DNA from: an uncultured Bacilli bacterium
GTDB lineage: Bacteria > Bacillota_I > Bacilli_A > RF39 > UBA660
Reading direction: 5' to 3'
Assembly (NCBI GenBank): GCA_947629375.1
Contig: CANRDN010000014.1
Span: forward strand, 1-46,136
DNA: 46,136 nucleotides
Positions 16,393-22,935 of the stretch are shown here, one piece after another (within the stretch, counting starts at the first letter, position 1; every line of letters begins with the position of its first letter). A program made the position numbers and the translations under genes. The notes below the pieces were generated by a model, which was given only the letters and a program-made list of their open reading frames with translations, did no database searches and was not told the origin of the DNA.

Positions 16393-16680
16393 TTGAGTAA
16401 ATTACCTAAAATATTTCATTCAGATGAGAAGATAATTTCAAGTAATAAGAATACTTATAATACCTTTGACAGTTTAAGAATAGAAAAAGAAGATAAAGAA
16501 GACGAAGAAGAAAAGACTTTTAATAGAGAAGTATTAATTAATTATTTTAATAAGAGAATCAATGTTCATTTAAAAGATGGTAGCGTTTTAAGTGGTATTT
16601 TATTATCTAAAAGAGGAGATACCATCTTATTAAATAGTGGCGAATATATTAACTTGAATGATGTTACCGATGTAAATTAA
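16393..16680 (+). CDS. Small protein with Sm-like C-terminal domain
   Basis: A 95-residue protein. The first 45 residues are charged (acidic stretch EDKEDEEEK). The rest (about 50-95) looks like an Sm-type small beta barrel: RINVHLKDGSVLSG, ILLSKRGDTILL, then INLNDV. The fold resembles Hfq/LSm barrels and the core of the spore coat protein GerQ. Because it adjoins coat genes, a coat role is worth testing. The start is TTG 16393 behind AGGAAGTG. The gene ends in a strong hairpin shared with the convergent coat gene. Function is not established. Confidence 0.6.
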   Translation: MSKLPKIFHSDEKIISSNKNTYNTFDSLRIEKEDKEDEEEKTFNREVLINYFNKRINVHLKDGSVLSGILLSKRGDTILLNSGEYINLNDVTDVN

Positions 16681-16706
16681 AAATGCACTTTGTAGTGCAT
16701 TTTTTT
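16679..16706. terminator. Bidirectional terminator
   Basis: AAATGCACT (16681-16689) pairs with AGTGCATTT (16694-16702) around a TTGT loop, with A and T runs on either side. It ends the Sm-like gene and the convergent coat gene, whose stop codon (16705-16707) lies in the T-run. Confidence 0.85.
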
Positions 16707-17088
16707 AAACATTGGCTACTAATACATCATCTAAACATTTAATTGATGATATATTATCCAAATTTATTGTGAAAAAGTTATCTGTTGTCGTGTAAGTATT
16801 GTTATCACCTGGAATTAATATTCTAAATGTTGCAGTATTTTCGTTGATACTTTCGATTCTAAATGCTGTAGATGTTCCAGTTGCTCCATTATAGGAATAA
16901 GGCATAGTCCATATTGTGTTAGTACAACAACTATATAAATTTATAGGTCTTGTATTAGCAGTTGTCGTAATATTTCCTAAAAAAGGCTTTTCACATCCAA
17001 GCATTGTTCCGTTTTCTTGTTGCTGTTGCAAAAACAAGATTTTTTCAAGTGTCTCTGCAAGACAATTTCCATTTCCATTATTACACAT
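16705..17088 (-). CDS. Spore coat protein, CotY/CotZ/ExsY family
   Basis: A 127-residue protein matching the CotY/CotZ crust and exosporium family. It has an N-terminal Cys with a short helix (CLAETLEKILFLQQ), a central FRIESINENTATFRIL like the FRVE...ATLSIL of CotY/CotZ, and a C-terminal INLDNISSIKCLDDVLV like the family's VDLGCFCAIQCL. It has several cysteines, fewer than the Bacillus proteins, and these usually crosslink the outer spore layer. It lies 17 bases downstream of a second family member, behind GGAAAGGAGG, so the two form an operon. The specific member cannot be assigned. Confidence 0.8.
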   Translation of the reverse strand: MCNNGNGNCLAETLEKILFLQQQQENGTMLGCEKPFLGNITTTANTRPINLYSCCTNTIWTMPYSYNGATGTSTAFRIESINENTATFRILIPGDNNTYTTTDNFFTINLDNISSIKCLDDVLVANV

Positions 17089-17105
17089 AGTATATACCTC
17101 CTTTC

Positions 17106-17486
17106 CTATAATGCTATAAGGGTATCAGCAAGACATCTTATTGCAGCGATACAATCTATATTTACAGTAGCAAATTGACCAGTTGATGTGAATGTTCCAT
17201 CTGTTCCTGCAGCAAGTAATCTAACAGTAACGCAAGAACTGTTTATTCCTTCAACTCTAAAAGTTGTCGAGTTTGCCGTTGCAGGATCTCCTCCTGTAGG
17301 GTACTGGATTGATAACTCTGTATTGTTACACAAATAAAATGTTACAGGTCTTGTGTTGAAATTATTATTTAAACCAAGCATTGGTCTAGTACAAGAATTA
17401 TTACCATCCAATCCATTTGTGGCCATCGTCTGTAAATTATATATTCCAGTTAAAATATCTAATAAATGGTTTCCATTATTGTTCAT
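17106..17486 (-). CDS. Spore coat protein, CotY/CotZ/ExsY family, second copy
   Basis: A 126-residue paralog of the next gene downstream. Shared features are the N-terminal helix (LLDILTGIYNLQ), a central TTFRVEGINSSCVTVRLL, and the C-terminal TVNIDCIAAIRCLADTLI, which matches the CotY/CotZ C-terminus. It is less Cys-rich than known crust proteins. AAGGAGTGA precedes the ATG on the minus strand, and it is the first gene of the pair. A mother-cell (SigE/SigK) promoter is expected, but I could not identify one with confidence in 17487-17590. Confidence 0.8.
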   Translation of the reverse strand: MNNNGNHLLDILTGIYNLQTMATNGLDGNNSCTRPMLGLNNNFNTRPVTFYLCNNTELSIQYPTGGDPATANSTTFRVEGINSSCVTVRLLAAGTDGTFTSTGQFATVNIDCIAAIRCLADTLIAL

Positions 17487-17596
17487 AACAAATCACTCCT
17501 TTATATTTTCCTAATATAAAGTATTCTTAAAAAGAGTATAAGTGATTACTAAAACCCAAAATAAAAAGAAAAGTTTTATTTTTTCTAAAATTATAG

Positions 17597-17602
17597 TATA
17601 AT
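17597..17602 (+). promoter_or_regulatory. -10 box before the EIIB-like gene
   Basis: TATAAT overlaps the in-frame ATG at 17601, which excludes that ATG as the start. Transcription would begin near 17609, at the GGTGAT ribosome site. Confidence 0.55.
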
Positions 17603-17618
17603 GAATATGGTGATAAAG

Positions 17619-17942
17619 ATGTGGGAATATGTAATAGTAGGAATAATAATACTAATTGTACTTTTAGCAGTATTAAAAGCTGGTAAAAAAGATGTACACT
17701 TAGAACTTAATAAATTAGTAGAATATTTAGGTGGAAAAGAAAACATTGTTGATTATGAAAGTAATTTATCGAGATTTAGAGTTACTCTAAAGGATGTTAC
17801 GAAAGCTAATAAAGAAGCAATAACAAAACTAGGAGCTAAAGGAATAGTAGAAATCGATAATGAACTTAAAATAATTCTAGGGCCTGAATCAAAACAATTA
17901 AAAAAATATATAAATAGTATTAAAGAAAAAAACAATTTATAA
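17619..17942 (+). CDS. Membrane-anchored degenerate PTS EIIB-like protein
   Basis: A 107-residue protein: one N-terminal membrane helix (about 4-24), then a domain resembling the glucose-family PTS EIIB fold. The conserved run LVEYLGGKENI, SRFRVTLKD, LGAKGIVEI and IILGPES follows the EIIB pattern closely. The phosphorylated Cys of the usual (D/N)xCxTRLR motif is replaced: the aligned stretch is ESNLSRFR, with Asn at the Cys position. It therefore cannot carry phosphate in the normal way and may be a binding or sensing module. The start is ATG 17619. The next gene is a sensor kinase with its own promoter 70 bases on. Confidence 0.75.
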   Translation: MWEYVIVGIIILIVLLAVLKAGKKDVHLELNKLVEYLGGKENIVDYESNLSRFRVTLKDVTKANKEAITKLGAKGIVEIDNELKIILGPESKQLKKYINSIKEKNNL

Positions 17943-17957
17943 CAGATTAAAACTTAT

Positions 17958-17974
17958 TTCGACAAAATTCGACA
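17958..17974 (+). promoter_or_regulatory. Two tandem Spo0A (0A) boxes
   Basis: TTCGACA occurs at 17958-17964 and again at 17968-17974, in the same orientation and 10 bases apart, one helical turn. Each is a perfect match to the 0A box (reverse complement of TGTCGAA). Tandem boxes at this spacing suit a Spo0A dimer. They end 12 bases before a TATAAT, covering the -35 region. Confidence 0.75.
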
Positions 17975-17985
17975 AAGTAGACTCA

Positions 17986-17991
17986 TATAAT
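17986..17991 (+). promoter_or_regulatory. -10 box of the sensor kinase gene
   Basis: TATAAT lies 22 bases before ATG 18014. The -35 region has no TTGACA match and is occupied by the Spo0A boxes, as in Spo0A-activated sigma-A promoters. Confidence 0.6.
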
Positions 17992-18013
17992 TAATCTTGA
18001 AAGAAGGTTAAGT

Positions 18014-19147
18014 ATGAGTTTTTTATTTGAATTATTTAAGAATTTAATAATAGTGTTATTTCCTTTAGTCCTTTTTAAGTCTTTAGATGGAATTATTGTA
18101 AGAAATGGTAATGTTTCAAGAGCAGTTATATTTTTATCTTTATTTATAGGGATTTTTACCTTTAGCAATGAATACTTTTTAATCTTTATTAATATTCCTT
18201 TGAGTGTATTAATTTTAAAGAAAGAAAAATGGTTATATACCTTATCCACAGTTATTGTGATTATTTATTTTTACTTGAATCATTTATATCTTTATATAAT
18301 AGAGTATCTAATAATACTTGGTCTATTCCTTTTAAATAAGATTACCATTAATATCTTTACAGCAGTAACCATCTATTTCTTTACTTTAAATATCTTTGCA
18401 TATCGAGTAAATATTTTTAACTATTTAAGTGTCATAATTTTCTACACTTTATCAATTATCTATATGGATAAAGTATATGTTGAAGACTTATCAAAAAAAC
18501 TCGAAGATATGTACTCTAGTTACTTATTTAAATTTATTCACGAAGTTAAAAATCCTTTGTCGGTGGTTTTGGGGTATCTGGAGATAATAAATAAAAAAGA
18601 TAATTGTGACTTAAATAAATATTTAATGATTATCGATAAGGAAGTAAATGAATCTTTAAATATAATTGAAGACTATTTAATGTATGGAAGATTTAATGTT
18701 AACTTTGACTATGTAGATATTAATCTTTTGTTGAAAGAAGTTACAAGTGACTATAAAAAGTTAGAAAAACTTTACGATATGAGACTTAACTTCTATTACG
18801 ATGAAGAAGAACATTTAATTCTTGGAGATTACTCTAAACTTAAGCAAGTAGTTATTAACATTATAAAAAATAGTATTGAATCTCATAGTGATAAAAGACT
18901 TGAAATAGATATCGACTATAAAATAGTTAACAATAATATAATTATTGATATAAATGATAACGGAGTAGGAATAAAAGATGAAAATTCACTTGGAAAAGAA
19001 TTTTATACTACTAAAGAGAATGGTCTAGGACTTGGAGTTAACTTTTCTAAAAATATAATCAAACTTCATAAAGGAGAAATTAAATATATTTCTAAAGAGG
19101 AAAAGGGAACAGATGTTAGAATTACGCTTCCTTTATTGAACATTTAG
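18014..19147 (+). CDS. Sensor histidine kinase, sporulation-kinase-like
   Basis: A 377-residue kinase with about five or six membrane helices in the first 150 residues and little extracellular sequence, a layout like KinB. The phosphorylated His is His176 in FIHEVKNPLSVVLGYLE. The ATPase domain shows the N box (VINIIKNSIESH), G1 box (DINDNGVGI), and a final GLGLGVNFSKNIIKLHKGE. No response regulator adjoins it, so it is an orphan, typical of kinases feeding a phosphorelay. The two 0A boxes at its promoter support a link to Spo0A. Start ATG 18014 follows AGAAGG. Confidence 0.85.
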   Translation: MSFLFELFKNLIIVLFPLVLFKSLDGIIVRNGNVSRAVIFLSLFIGIFTFSNEYFLIFINIPLSVLILKKEKWLYTLSTVIVIIYFYLNHLYLYIIEYLIILGLFLLNKITINIFTAVTIYFFTLNIFAYRVNIFNYLSVIIFYTLSIIYMDKVYVEDLSKKLEDMYSSYLFKFIHEVKNPLSVVLGYLEIINKKDNCDLNKYLMIIDKEVNESLNIIEDYLMYGRFNVNFDYVDINLLLKEVTSDYKKLEKLYDMRLNFYYDEEEHLILGDYSKLKQVVINIIKNSIESHSDKRLEIDIDYKIVNNNIIIDINDNGVGIKDENSLGKEFYTTKENGLGLGVNFSKNIIKLHKGEIKYISKEEKGTDVRITLPLLNI

Positions 19148-19231
19148 AAAGTGTAAAGAGTTTTTCTTTCGATTGTTATTTTTTCACATTTATCAAAAGA
19201 ATGATAAAATTAAACTAGAGGAGAGATGAGT

Positions 19232-19825
19232 ATGAAAAAAGATGAGAAGAAAAATAAAAATATCGAAAAAAGTAGAATAATGAATTTTAAAGACGTTGTG
19301 GTCTCTTTAAAGACAATAGCAGCGCTTATTATGGCAATTAGTATAATTACTACCGTTTGTGTTACTGTTTTATCAGTTCTTGCAACAGGTAGCATTTTGT
19401 CTAGTACTAAAGAAGAACTATTGGAAAATGAATCAACAGTTGAATACATTTCTAAAATTAATACTGATACAATATCTGAAGCCAGAGAATATATTTTAGA
19501 TATGAATGATTCAGGATTCTTTGCCTTCGATAAGGTAATTCTTCCTTCAATAATTGTAGTAGTAGCATTTATTTTATTAATTGTTTTGAGTAAAAAAATG
19601 CTTGATTTTCTTAAAGATGCTAAATCTAATAAGACTTTATTCACTACAGATAAACTTTATATTTTGAAGAATATTCGTTATATTTTCTTGGTTATAGGTT
19701 TACTTTTCATTTTAGGATTTAATTTTACATTCTTGATTTTCTTTTTAGTTTTAGAAATTTTACTTGAATTTATTCTTTATCTATTCAATTATTGTGTAAG
19801 TATAGAAAATAATAATGATGAATAG
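19232..19825 (+). CDS. Four-helix membrane protein, unknown family
   Basis: A 197-residue protein with a basic N-terminus (about 25 residues rich in Lys and Asn). It has four predicted membrane helices: about 31-56, 106-128, 148-166 and 167-186. An extracytoplasmic loop of about 45 acidic residues lies between the first two. The start is ATG 19232, since GAGGAG (19218-19223) lies 8 bases before it but only 2 bases before ATG 19226. It is followed by a strong terminator. I do not recognise a function. Confidence 0.65.
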   Translation: MKKDEKKNKNIEKSRIMNFKDVVVSLKTIAALIMAISIITTVCVTVLSVLATGSILSSTKEELLENESTVEYISKINTDTISEAREYILDMNDSGFFAFDKVILPSIIVVVAFILLIVLSKKMLDFLKDAKSNKTLFTTDKLYILKNIRYIFLVIGLLFILGFNFTFLIFFLVLEILLEFILYLFNYCVSIENNNDE

Positions 19826-19835
19826 TTAGCCATAT

Positions 19836-19872
19836 AAAGTGTAAATTATTATAATGTTAATTTACACTTTTT
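19836..19872 (+). terminator. Strong terminator
   Basis: A perfect 13-base stem, AAAGTGTAAATTA (19836-19848) with TAATTTACACTTT (19858-19870), is followed by T. Confidence 0.85.
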
Positions 19873-19880
19873 AATTTAAA

Positions 19881-19889
19881 TGTTATAAT
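19881..19889 (+). promoter_or_regulatory. Extended -10 promoter
   Basis: TGT-TATAAT lies 21 bases before ATG 19911. The leader would be about 15 bases and contains AGAGGTG. Confidence 0.5.
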
Positions 19890-19910
19890 TGCTATAGTAG
19901 AGGTGTTAAG

Positions 19911-20741
19911 ATGAATAGAAGAAGCGAAAGAAATAATGAATTAATGAAATATCTTAAATGCAAACTTGTAAAAGAAAATGATAAAGTTACTAAAGTACAA
20001 GATTGGATATATGATAAAGATGAAATGGGTGGAGAAAAAGGAGAAGCCTTAACACTTGGTACGGAAGAAAATCAGGAATTGCTAATAAAATCTTCTATCG
20101 TTCCTGGAGCTGTATTAACTGTAGGACTAGGAGCAATGCTTTTAGGATTAGTCGTATTTGTTCCTCTTTTAGAGGGACCAGGTGCCACGGAAGCAGAAAG
20201 ACAATTCTTAGCTCAAGTAGGTAATACAGGAAATAAAATTATAAGCTTTTCCTATGACACTTTTAAAGCCTTTGCAGGAACACTTGTAATACCAGCAGGA
20301 GTAGCAGCGATTTCTATTCCTAAAAGAGTAATAAGATATATTGCTGATAAAGTGGAAAGACACGGAAATGCAACTGTACTTAATAACACCGAAATAATTG
20401 AAATGTTACAAGATGTTTTAAATGACAAACAAGATGATGATACTTTGGAACTTCCAAAAAAATTTCTAAAAAGAGTTGATTTAAATGGTAATGATGAAAA
20501 ATTTAACTTAGAATTATTTGGTCATTTAGCATATTATAGATATTGTTTAAAGGGAGTTAAAACAGGTGAAAAAACAGAAGATGATGTTTTGGATGCCTAT
20601 GAAAACTTAACTTTGTTCTTACAATCAGCAAAACATAAATTTGGTGTTAATAAAAATTTTAAAAACAATAGATTTGTAGAATTATTAACAGAAGACTATG
20701 GATATAAACAAGGAGATTTTGTATCATCTAAAACACGATGA
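19911..20741 (+). CDS. Two-helix membrane protein, unknown family
   Basis: A 276-residue protein. A soluble N-terminal part of about 55 charged residues is followed by a hydrophobic segment (about 60-86), a short loop, a second segment (about 115-138), and a helical hydrophilic C-terminal part of about 135 residues. Both ends should be in the cytoplasm. GAGGTG precedes ATG 19911. It ends in TGA, evidence that TGA is a stop in this organism. It is a single-gene unit before the two-component pair. No family is recognised. Confidence 0.65.
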   Translation: MNRRSERNNELMKYLKCKLVKENDKVTKVQDWIYDKDEMGGEKGEALTLGTEENQELLIKSSIVPGAVLTVGLGAMLLGLVVFVPLLEGPGATEAERQFLAQVGNTGNKIISFSYDTFKAFAGTLVIPAGVAAISIPKRVIRYIADKVERHGNATVLNNTEIIEMLQDVLNDKQDDDTLELPKKFLKRVDLNGNDEKFNLELFGHLAYYRYCLKGVKTGEKTEDDVLDAYENLTLFLQSAKHKFGVNKNFKNNRFVELLTEDYGYKQGDFVSSKTR

Positions 20742-20759
20742 TAAAAATCCTTTTTTCTT

Positions 20760-20789
20760 TTCACAAAAAATACATAATGATTATATAAT
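20760..20789 (+). promoter_or_regulatory. Promoter of the two-component operon
   Basis: TTCACA (20760-20765) and TATAAT (20784-20789) have an 18-base spacer. The -10 box is strong and the -35 weak. The transcript would begin almost at the GAGGTG ribosome site (20799-20804). Confidence 0.45.
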
Positions 20790-20809
20790 ATTAACTTGAG
20801 GTGATTACT

Positions 20810-21478
20810 TTGAAACTTTTAGTAGTGGACGATGAAAAACTAATAAGAGATGTAATAAAAGAATATGCAGAAGCTGAAGGATATTCTGTAGTAGAAGCAA
20901 GCGACGGTAACGAAGCCATAACAGCAATAGAAAAAAATCCTGAAATTGATTTGATAATTATGGATATAATGATGCCTAAATTAGATGGTTATAGTACTTG
21001 TAAAGAAATATTCAAAATAAGGAAGTATCCAACTATTATGTTATCAGCAAGAAAAGAAGAGTACGACAAACTTTATGGCTTTGATCTTGGAATAGATGAC
21101 TATGTGACTAAACCTTTTAGCCCTAAAGAATTAATGGCAAGAGTTAAAGCTGTTCTTTTAAGAAACAATAGTATAAGTGATGATGTATATAAATACAAAG
21201 ACTTAGAAGTTAACTATAAAGCTCACTCTGTAAAAATAGAAGGAAAAGAAATAAAATTAACTCCTAAAGAATATGAATTATTAGTAAATTTCATCAAAAA
21301 TGAAGGAATTGCTCTATCTCGTGAACAACTATTATCTAGTGTCTGGGGATATGACTTCTTTGGAGATGATAGAACAGTAGATACACACATTAAAATGTTA
21401 AGAAATAGCCTAGGTAAATATAGAGATTTAATTGTAACTGTAAGATCTTTAGGATATAAATATGAAACGAATAAGTAA
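20810..21478 (+). CDS. OmpR/PhoB-family response regulator
   Basis: A 222-residue regulator. The receiver domain (about 1-118) has the acidic pair VDDE (7-9), phospho-acceptor Asp52 in LIIMDIMMPKLDGY, and Lys101 in DYVTKPFSP. The C-terminal winged helix (about 125-220) carries LTPKEYELL and the recognition-helix region DDRTVDTHIKMLRNSLG. The start is TTG 20810 behind GAGGTG, giving the standard MKLLVVDDE beginning; the GTG at 20801 overlaps the ribosome site. The kinase gene overlaps its last 17 bases. The target genes and signal cannot be told. Confidence 0.92.
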   Translation: MKLLVVDDEKLIRDVIKEYAEAEGYSVVEASDGNEAITAIEKNPEIDLIIMDIMMPKLDGYSTCKEIFKIRKYPTIMLSARKEEYDKLYGFDLGIDDYVTKPFSPKELMARVKAVLLRNNSISDDVYKYKDLEVNYKAHSVKIEGKEIKLTPKEYELLVNFIKNEGIALSREQLLSSVWGYDFFGDDRTVDTHIKMLRNSLGKYRDLIVTVRSLGYKYETNK

Positions 21479-22823
21479 TAGTATAAGTTTTAAAACATTA
21501 CGCTACTTTGTATTATTTTCAATAATAATACTGGTGGTGCTTTGGCTATTACAAGTAGTATCTCTTAATAAATTTTATGAACTTTCAGTAAAAAATGAAA
21601 TTAGTAATGTTGTAGAAAAAGTAAAAGAAAATTATAATAGTGATGATTATGAAGACTATCTAAATAGATTATCTTTCCAAAATAATATGTGTATAGAAAT
21701 ATATGATGGAGTAGCAATATCTTATTCTTCTATTGGTTGTTATAAAGAAGGGGCAAAACTTACAGATGAAAAAAGAGATTTTATCTTCAACAACACACAG
21801 GAAAAAGAATTTATTTTTGTCGATCAAAAAATGAAGAGTAATTACTTGATGGAAGGAATAAAACTAGAAAATGGTAAATTTGCTTTCGTTCAAGTAAGAC
21901 TAGAGCCTGTTGATTCAACAGTTAAAATATTAAAAGATCAGTTACTGGTAATTTCAATTTTCGTTTGTCTTCTATCTATTTTACTTGCAGTCTTCTTATC
22001 TCGAAGAATATCTAAACCAATAGAAAAAATGAATGCAAATGCCAAAAAGATTGCCAGTGGGGAATACGAAGTAGATTTTGAAGAAAACTCGACTGTTAAC
22101 GAAATAAATGAACTAAATAAAACATTAAATATAACAAGTAAAGAACTACAAAAAACAGAAAATCTAAGAAGAGAATTAATGTCTAATGTATCGCACGACT
22201 TGAAGACACCTCTTACGATGATTAAAGCATATGCTGAGATGATAAGAGATTTGACATATAAAGATAAAAAGAAAATGAAAGAAAACTTAAATGTCATAAT
22301 AGAGGAATCAGATAGATTAAATCTTTTAGTAAACGATATATTAGAATTATCGAGATATCAATCAAACACTATAAAACTAGAATATGATGATTTTGATATA
22401 AATGAACTAATTTTGGAAATATTAAATAGATTTAAAATATATGAAGAACAAGATGGTTTCAAAATAACATATAAAAAATCAAAAAAATGTATAGTACACG
22501 CTGATAGAAAAAGAATAGAACAAGTATTATATAATTTACTTAATAATGCTATAAATTATTCTAATGAAGATAAAAAAATAGAAATAAAATTAATAGAAGA
22601 AGAAAATGTAAAAATCGAAATATCTAATTCTTGTGACAAATTATCCGATGAAGAATTAAATTTAATTTGGGATAAATATTATAAAGTAGATAAGACATAT
22701 TCGAGAGTGCAACTAGGAACAGGAATTGGATTATCAATTGTTAAAAACATTTTAGAACTTCATAACAGCAATTATGGAGTAAAACAAGACGATAAAAAAA
22801 TAACATTTTACTTTGACATTTAA
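21462..22823 (+). CDS. Sensor histidine kinase paired with the OmpR-type regulator
   Basis: A 453-residue kinase. Membrane helices at about 14-33 and 160-179 enclose an extracellular sensor domain of about 125 residues. A HAMP linker follows (ISKPIEKMNANAKKIASG). His245 lies in SNVSHDLKTPLTMIKAY. The ATPase domain shows LLNNAINYS and GTGIGLSIVKNILELHNS. It resembles PhoR/ResE-type kinases. The start ATG 21462 overlaps the regulator gene, so the pair is translationally coupled. It is followed by a terminator at 22831. Confidence 0.9.
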   Translation: MKRISNSISFKTLRYFVLFSIIILVVLWLLQVVSLNKFYELSVKNEISNVVEKVKENYNSDDYEDYLNRLSFQNNMCIEIYDGVAISYSSIGCYKEGAKLTDEKRDFIFNNTQEKEFIFVDQKMKSNYLMEGIKLENGKFAFVQVRLEPVDSTVKILKDQLLVISIFVCLLSILLAVFLSRRISKPIEKMNANAKKIASGEYEVDFEENSTVNEINELNKTLNITSKELQKTENLRRELMSNVSHDLKTPLTMIKAYAEMIRDLTYKDKKKMKENLNVIIEESDRLNLLVNDILELSRYQSNTIKLEYDDFDINELILEILNRFKIYEEQDGFKITYKKSKKCIVHADRKRIEQVLYNLLNNAINYSNEDKKIEIKLIEEENVKIEISNSCDKLSDEELNLIWDKYYKVDKTYSRVQLGTGIGLSIVKNILELHNSNYGVKQDDKKITFYFDI

Positions 22824-22830
22824 AAAAAAT

Positions 22831-22853
22831 AACTTCCTTAGTGGAAGTTTTTT
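22831..22853 (+). terminator. Terminator after the two-component pair
   Basis: AACTTCC (22831-22837) pairs with GGAAGTT (22843-22849), followed by seven T. Confidence 0.8.
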
Positions 22854-22875
22854 TGATTTTAAAGTTTTAAAAACA

Positions 22876-22905
22876 TTGACACTATAGTGCAAAATAAATT
22901 ATAAT
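22876..22905 (+). promoter_or_regulatory. Promoter with internal palindrome before prepilin-like gene 1
   Basis: TTGACA (22876-22881) and TATAAT (22900-22905) have an 18-base spacer. A perfect palindrome CACTATAGTG (22880-22889) overlaps the -35 box and spacer, where a repressor could block polymerase. Confidence 0.65.
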
Positions 22906-22935
22906 TTATATTGGATTAGAATAGAGGTGTGTATT

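Noticed and set aside
17487-17590. A SigK- or SigE-type promoter before the coat genes
   Set aside because: Several AT-rich stretches are loosely similar to the -10 consensus, but none has a matching -35 at the right distance.
17601-17618. ATG 17601 as start of the EIIB-like gene
   Set aside because: It overlaps the TATAAT box, while GGTGAT and ATG 17619 are correctly spaced.
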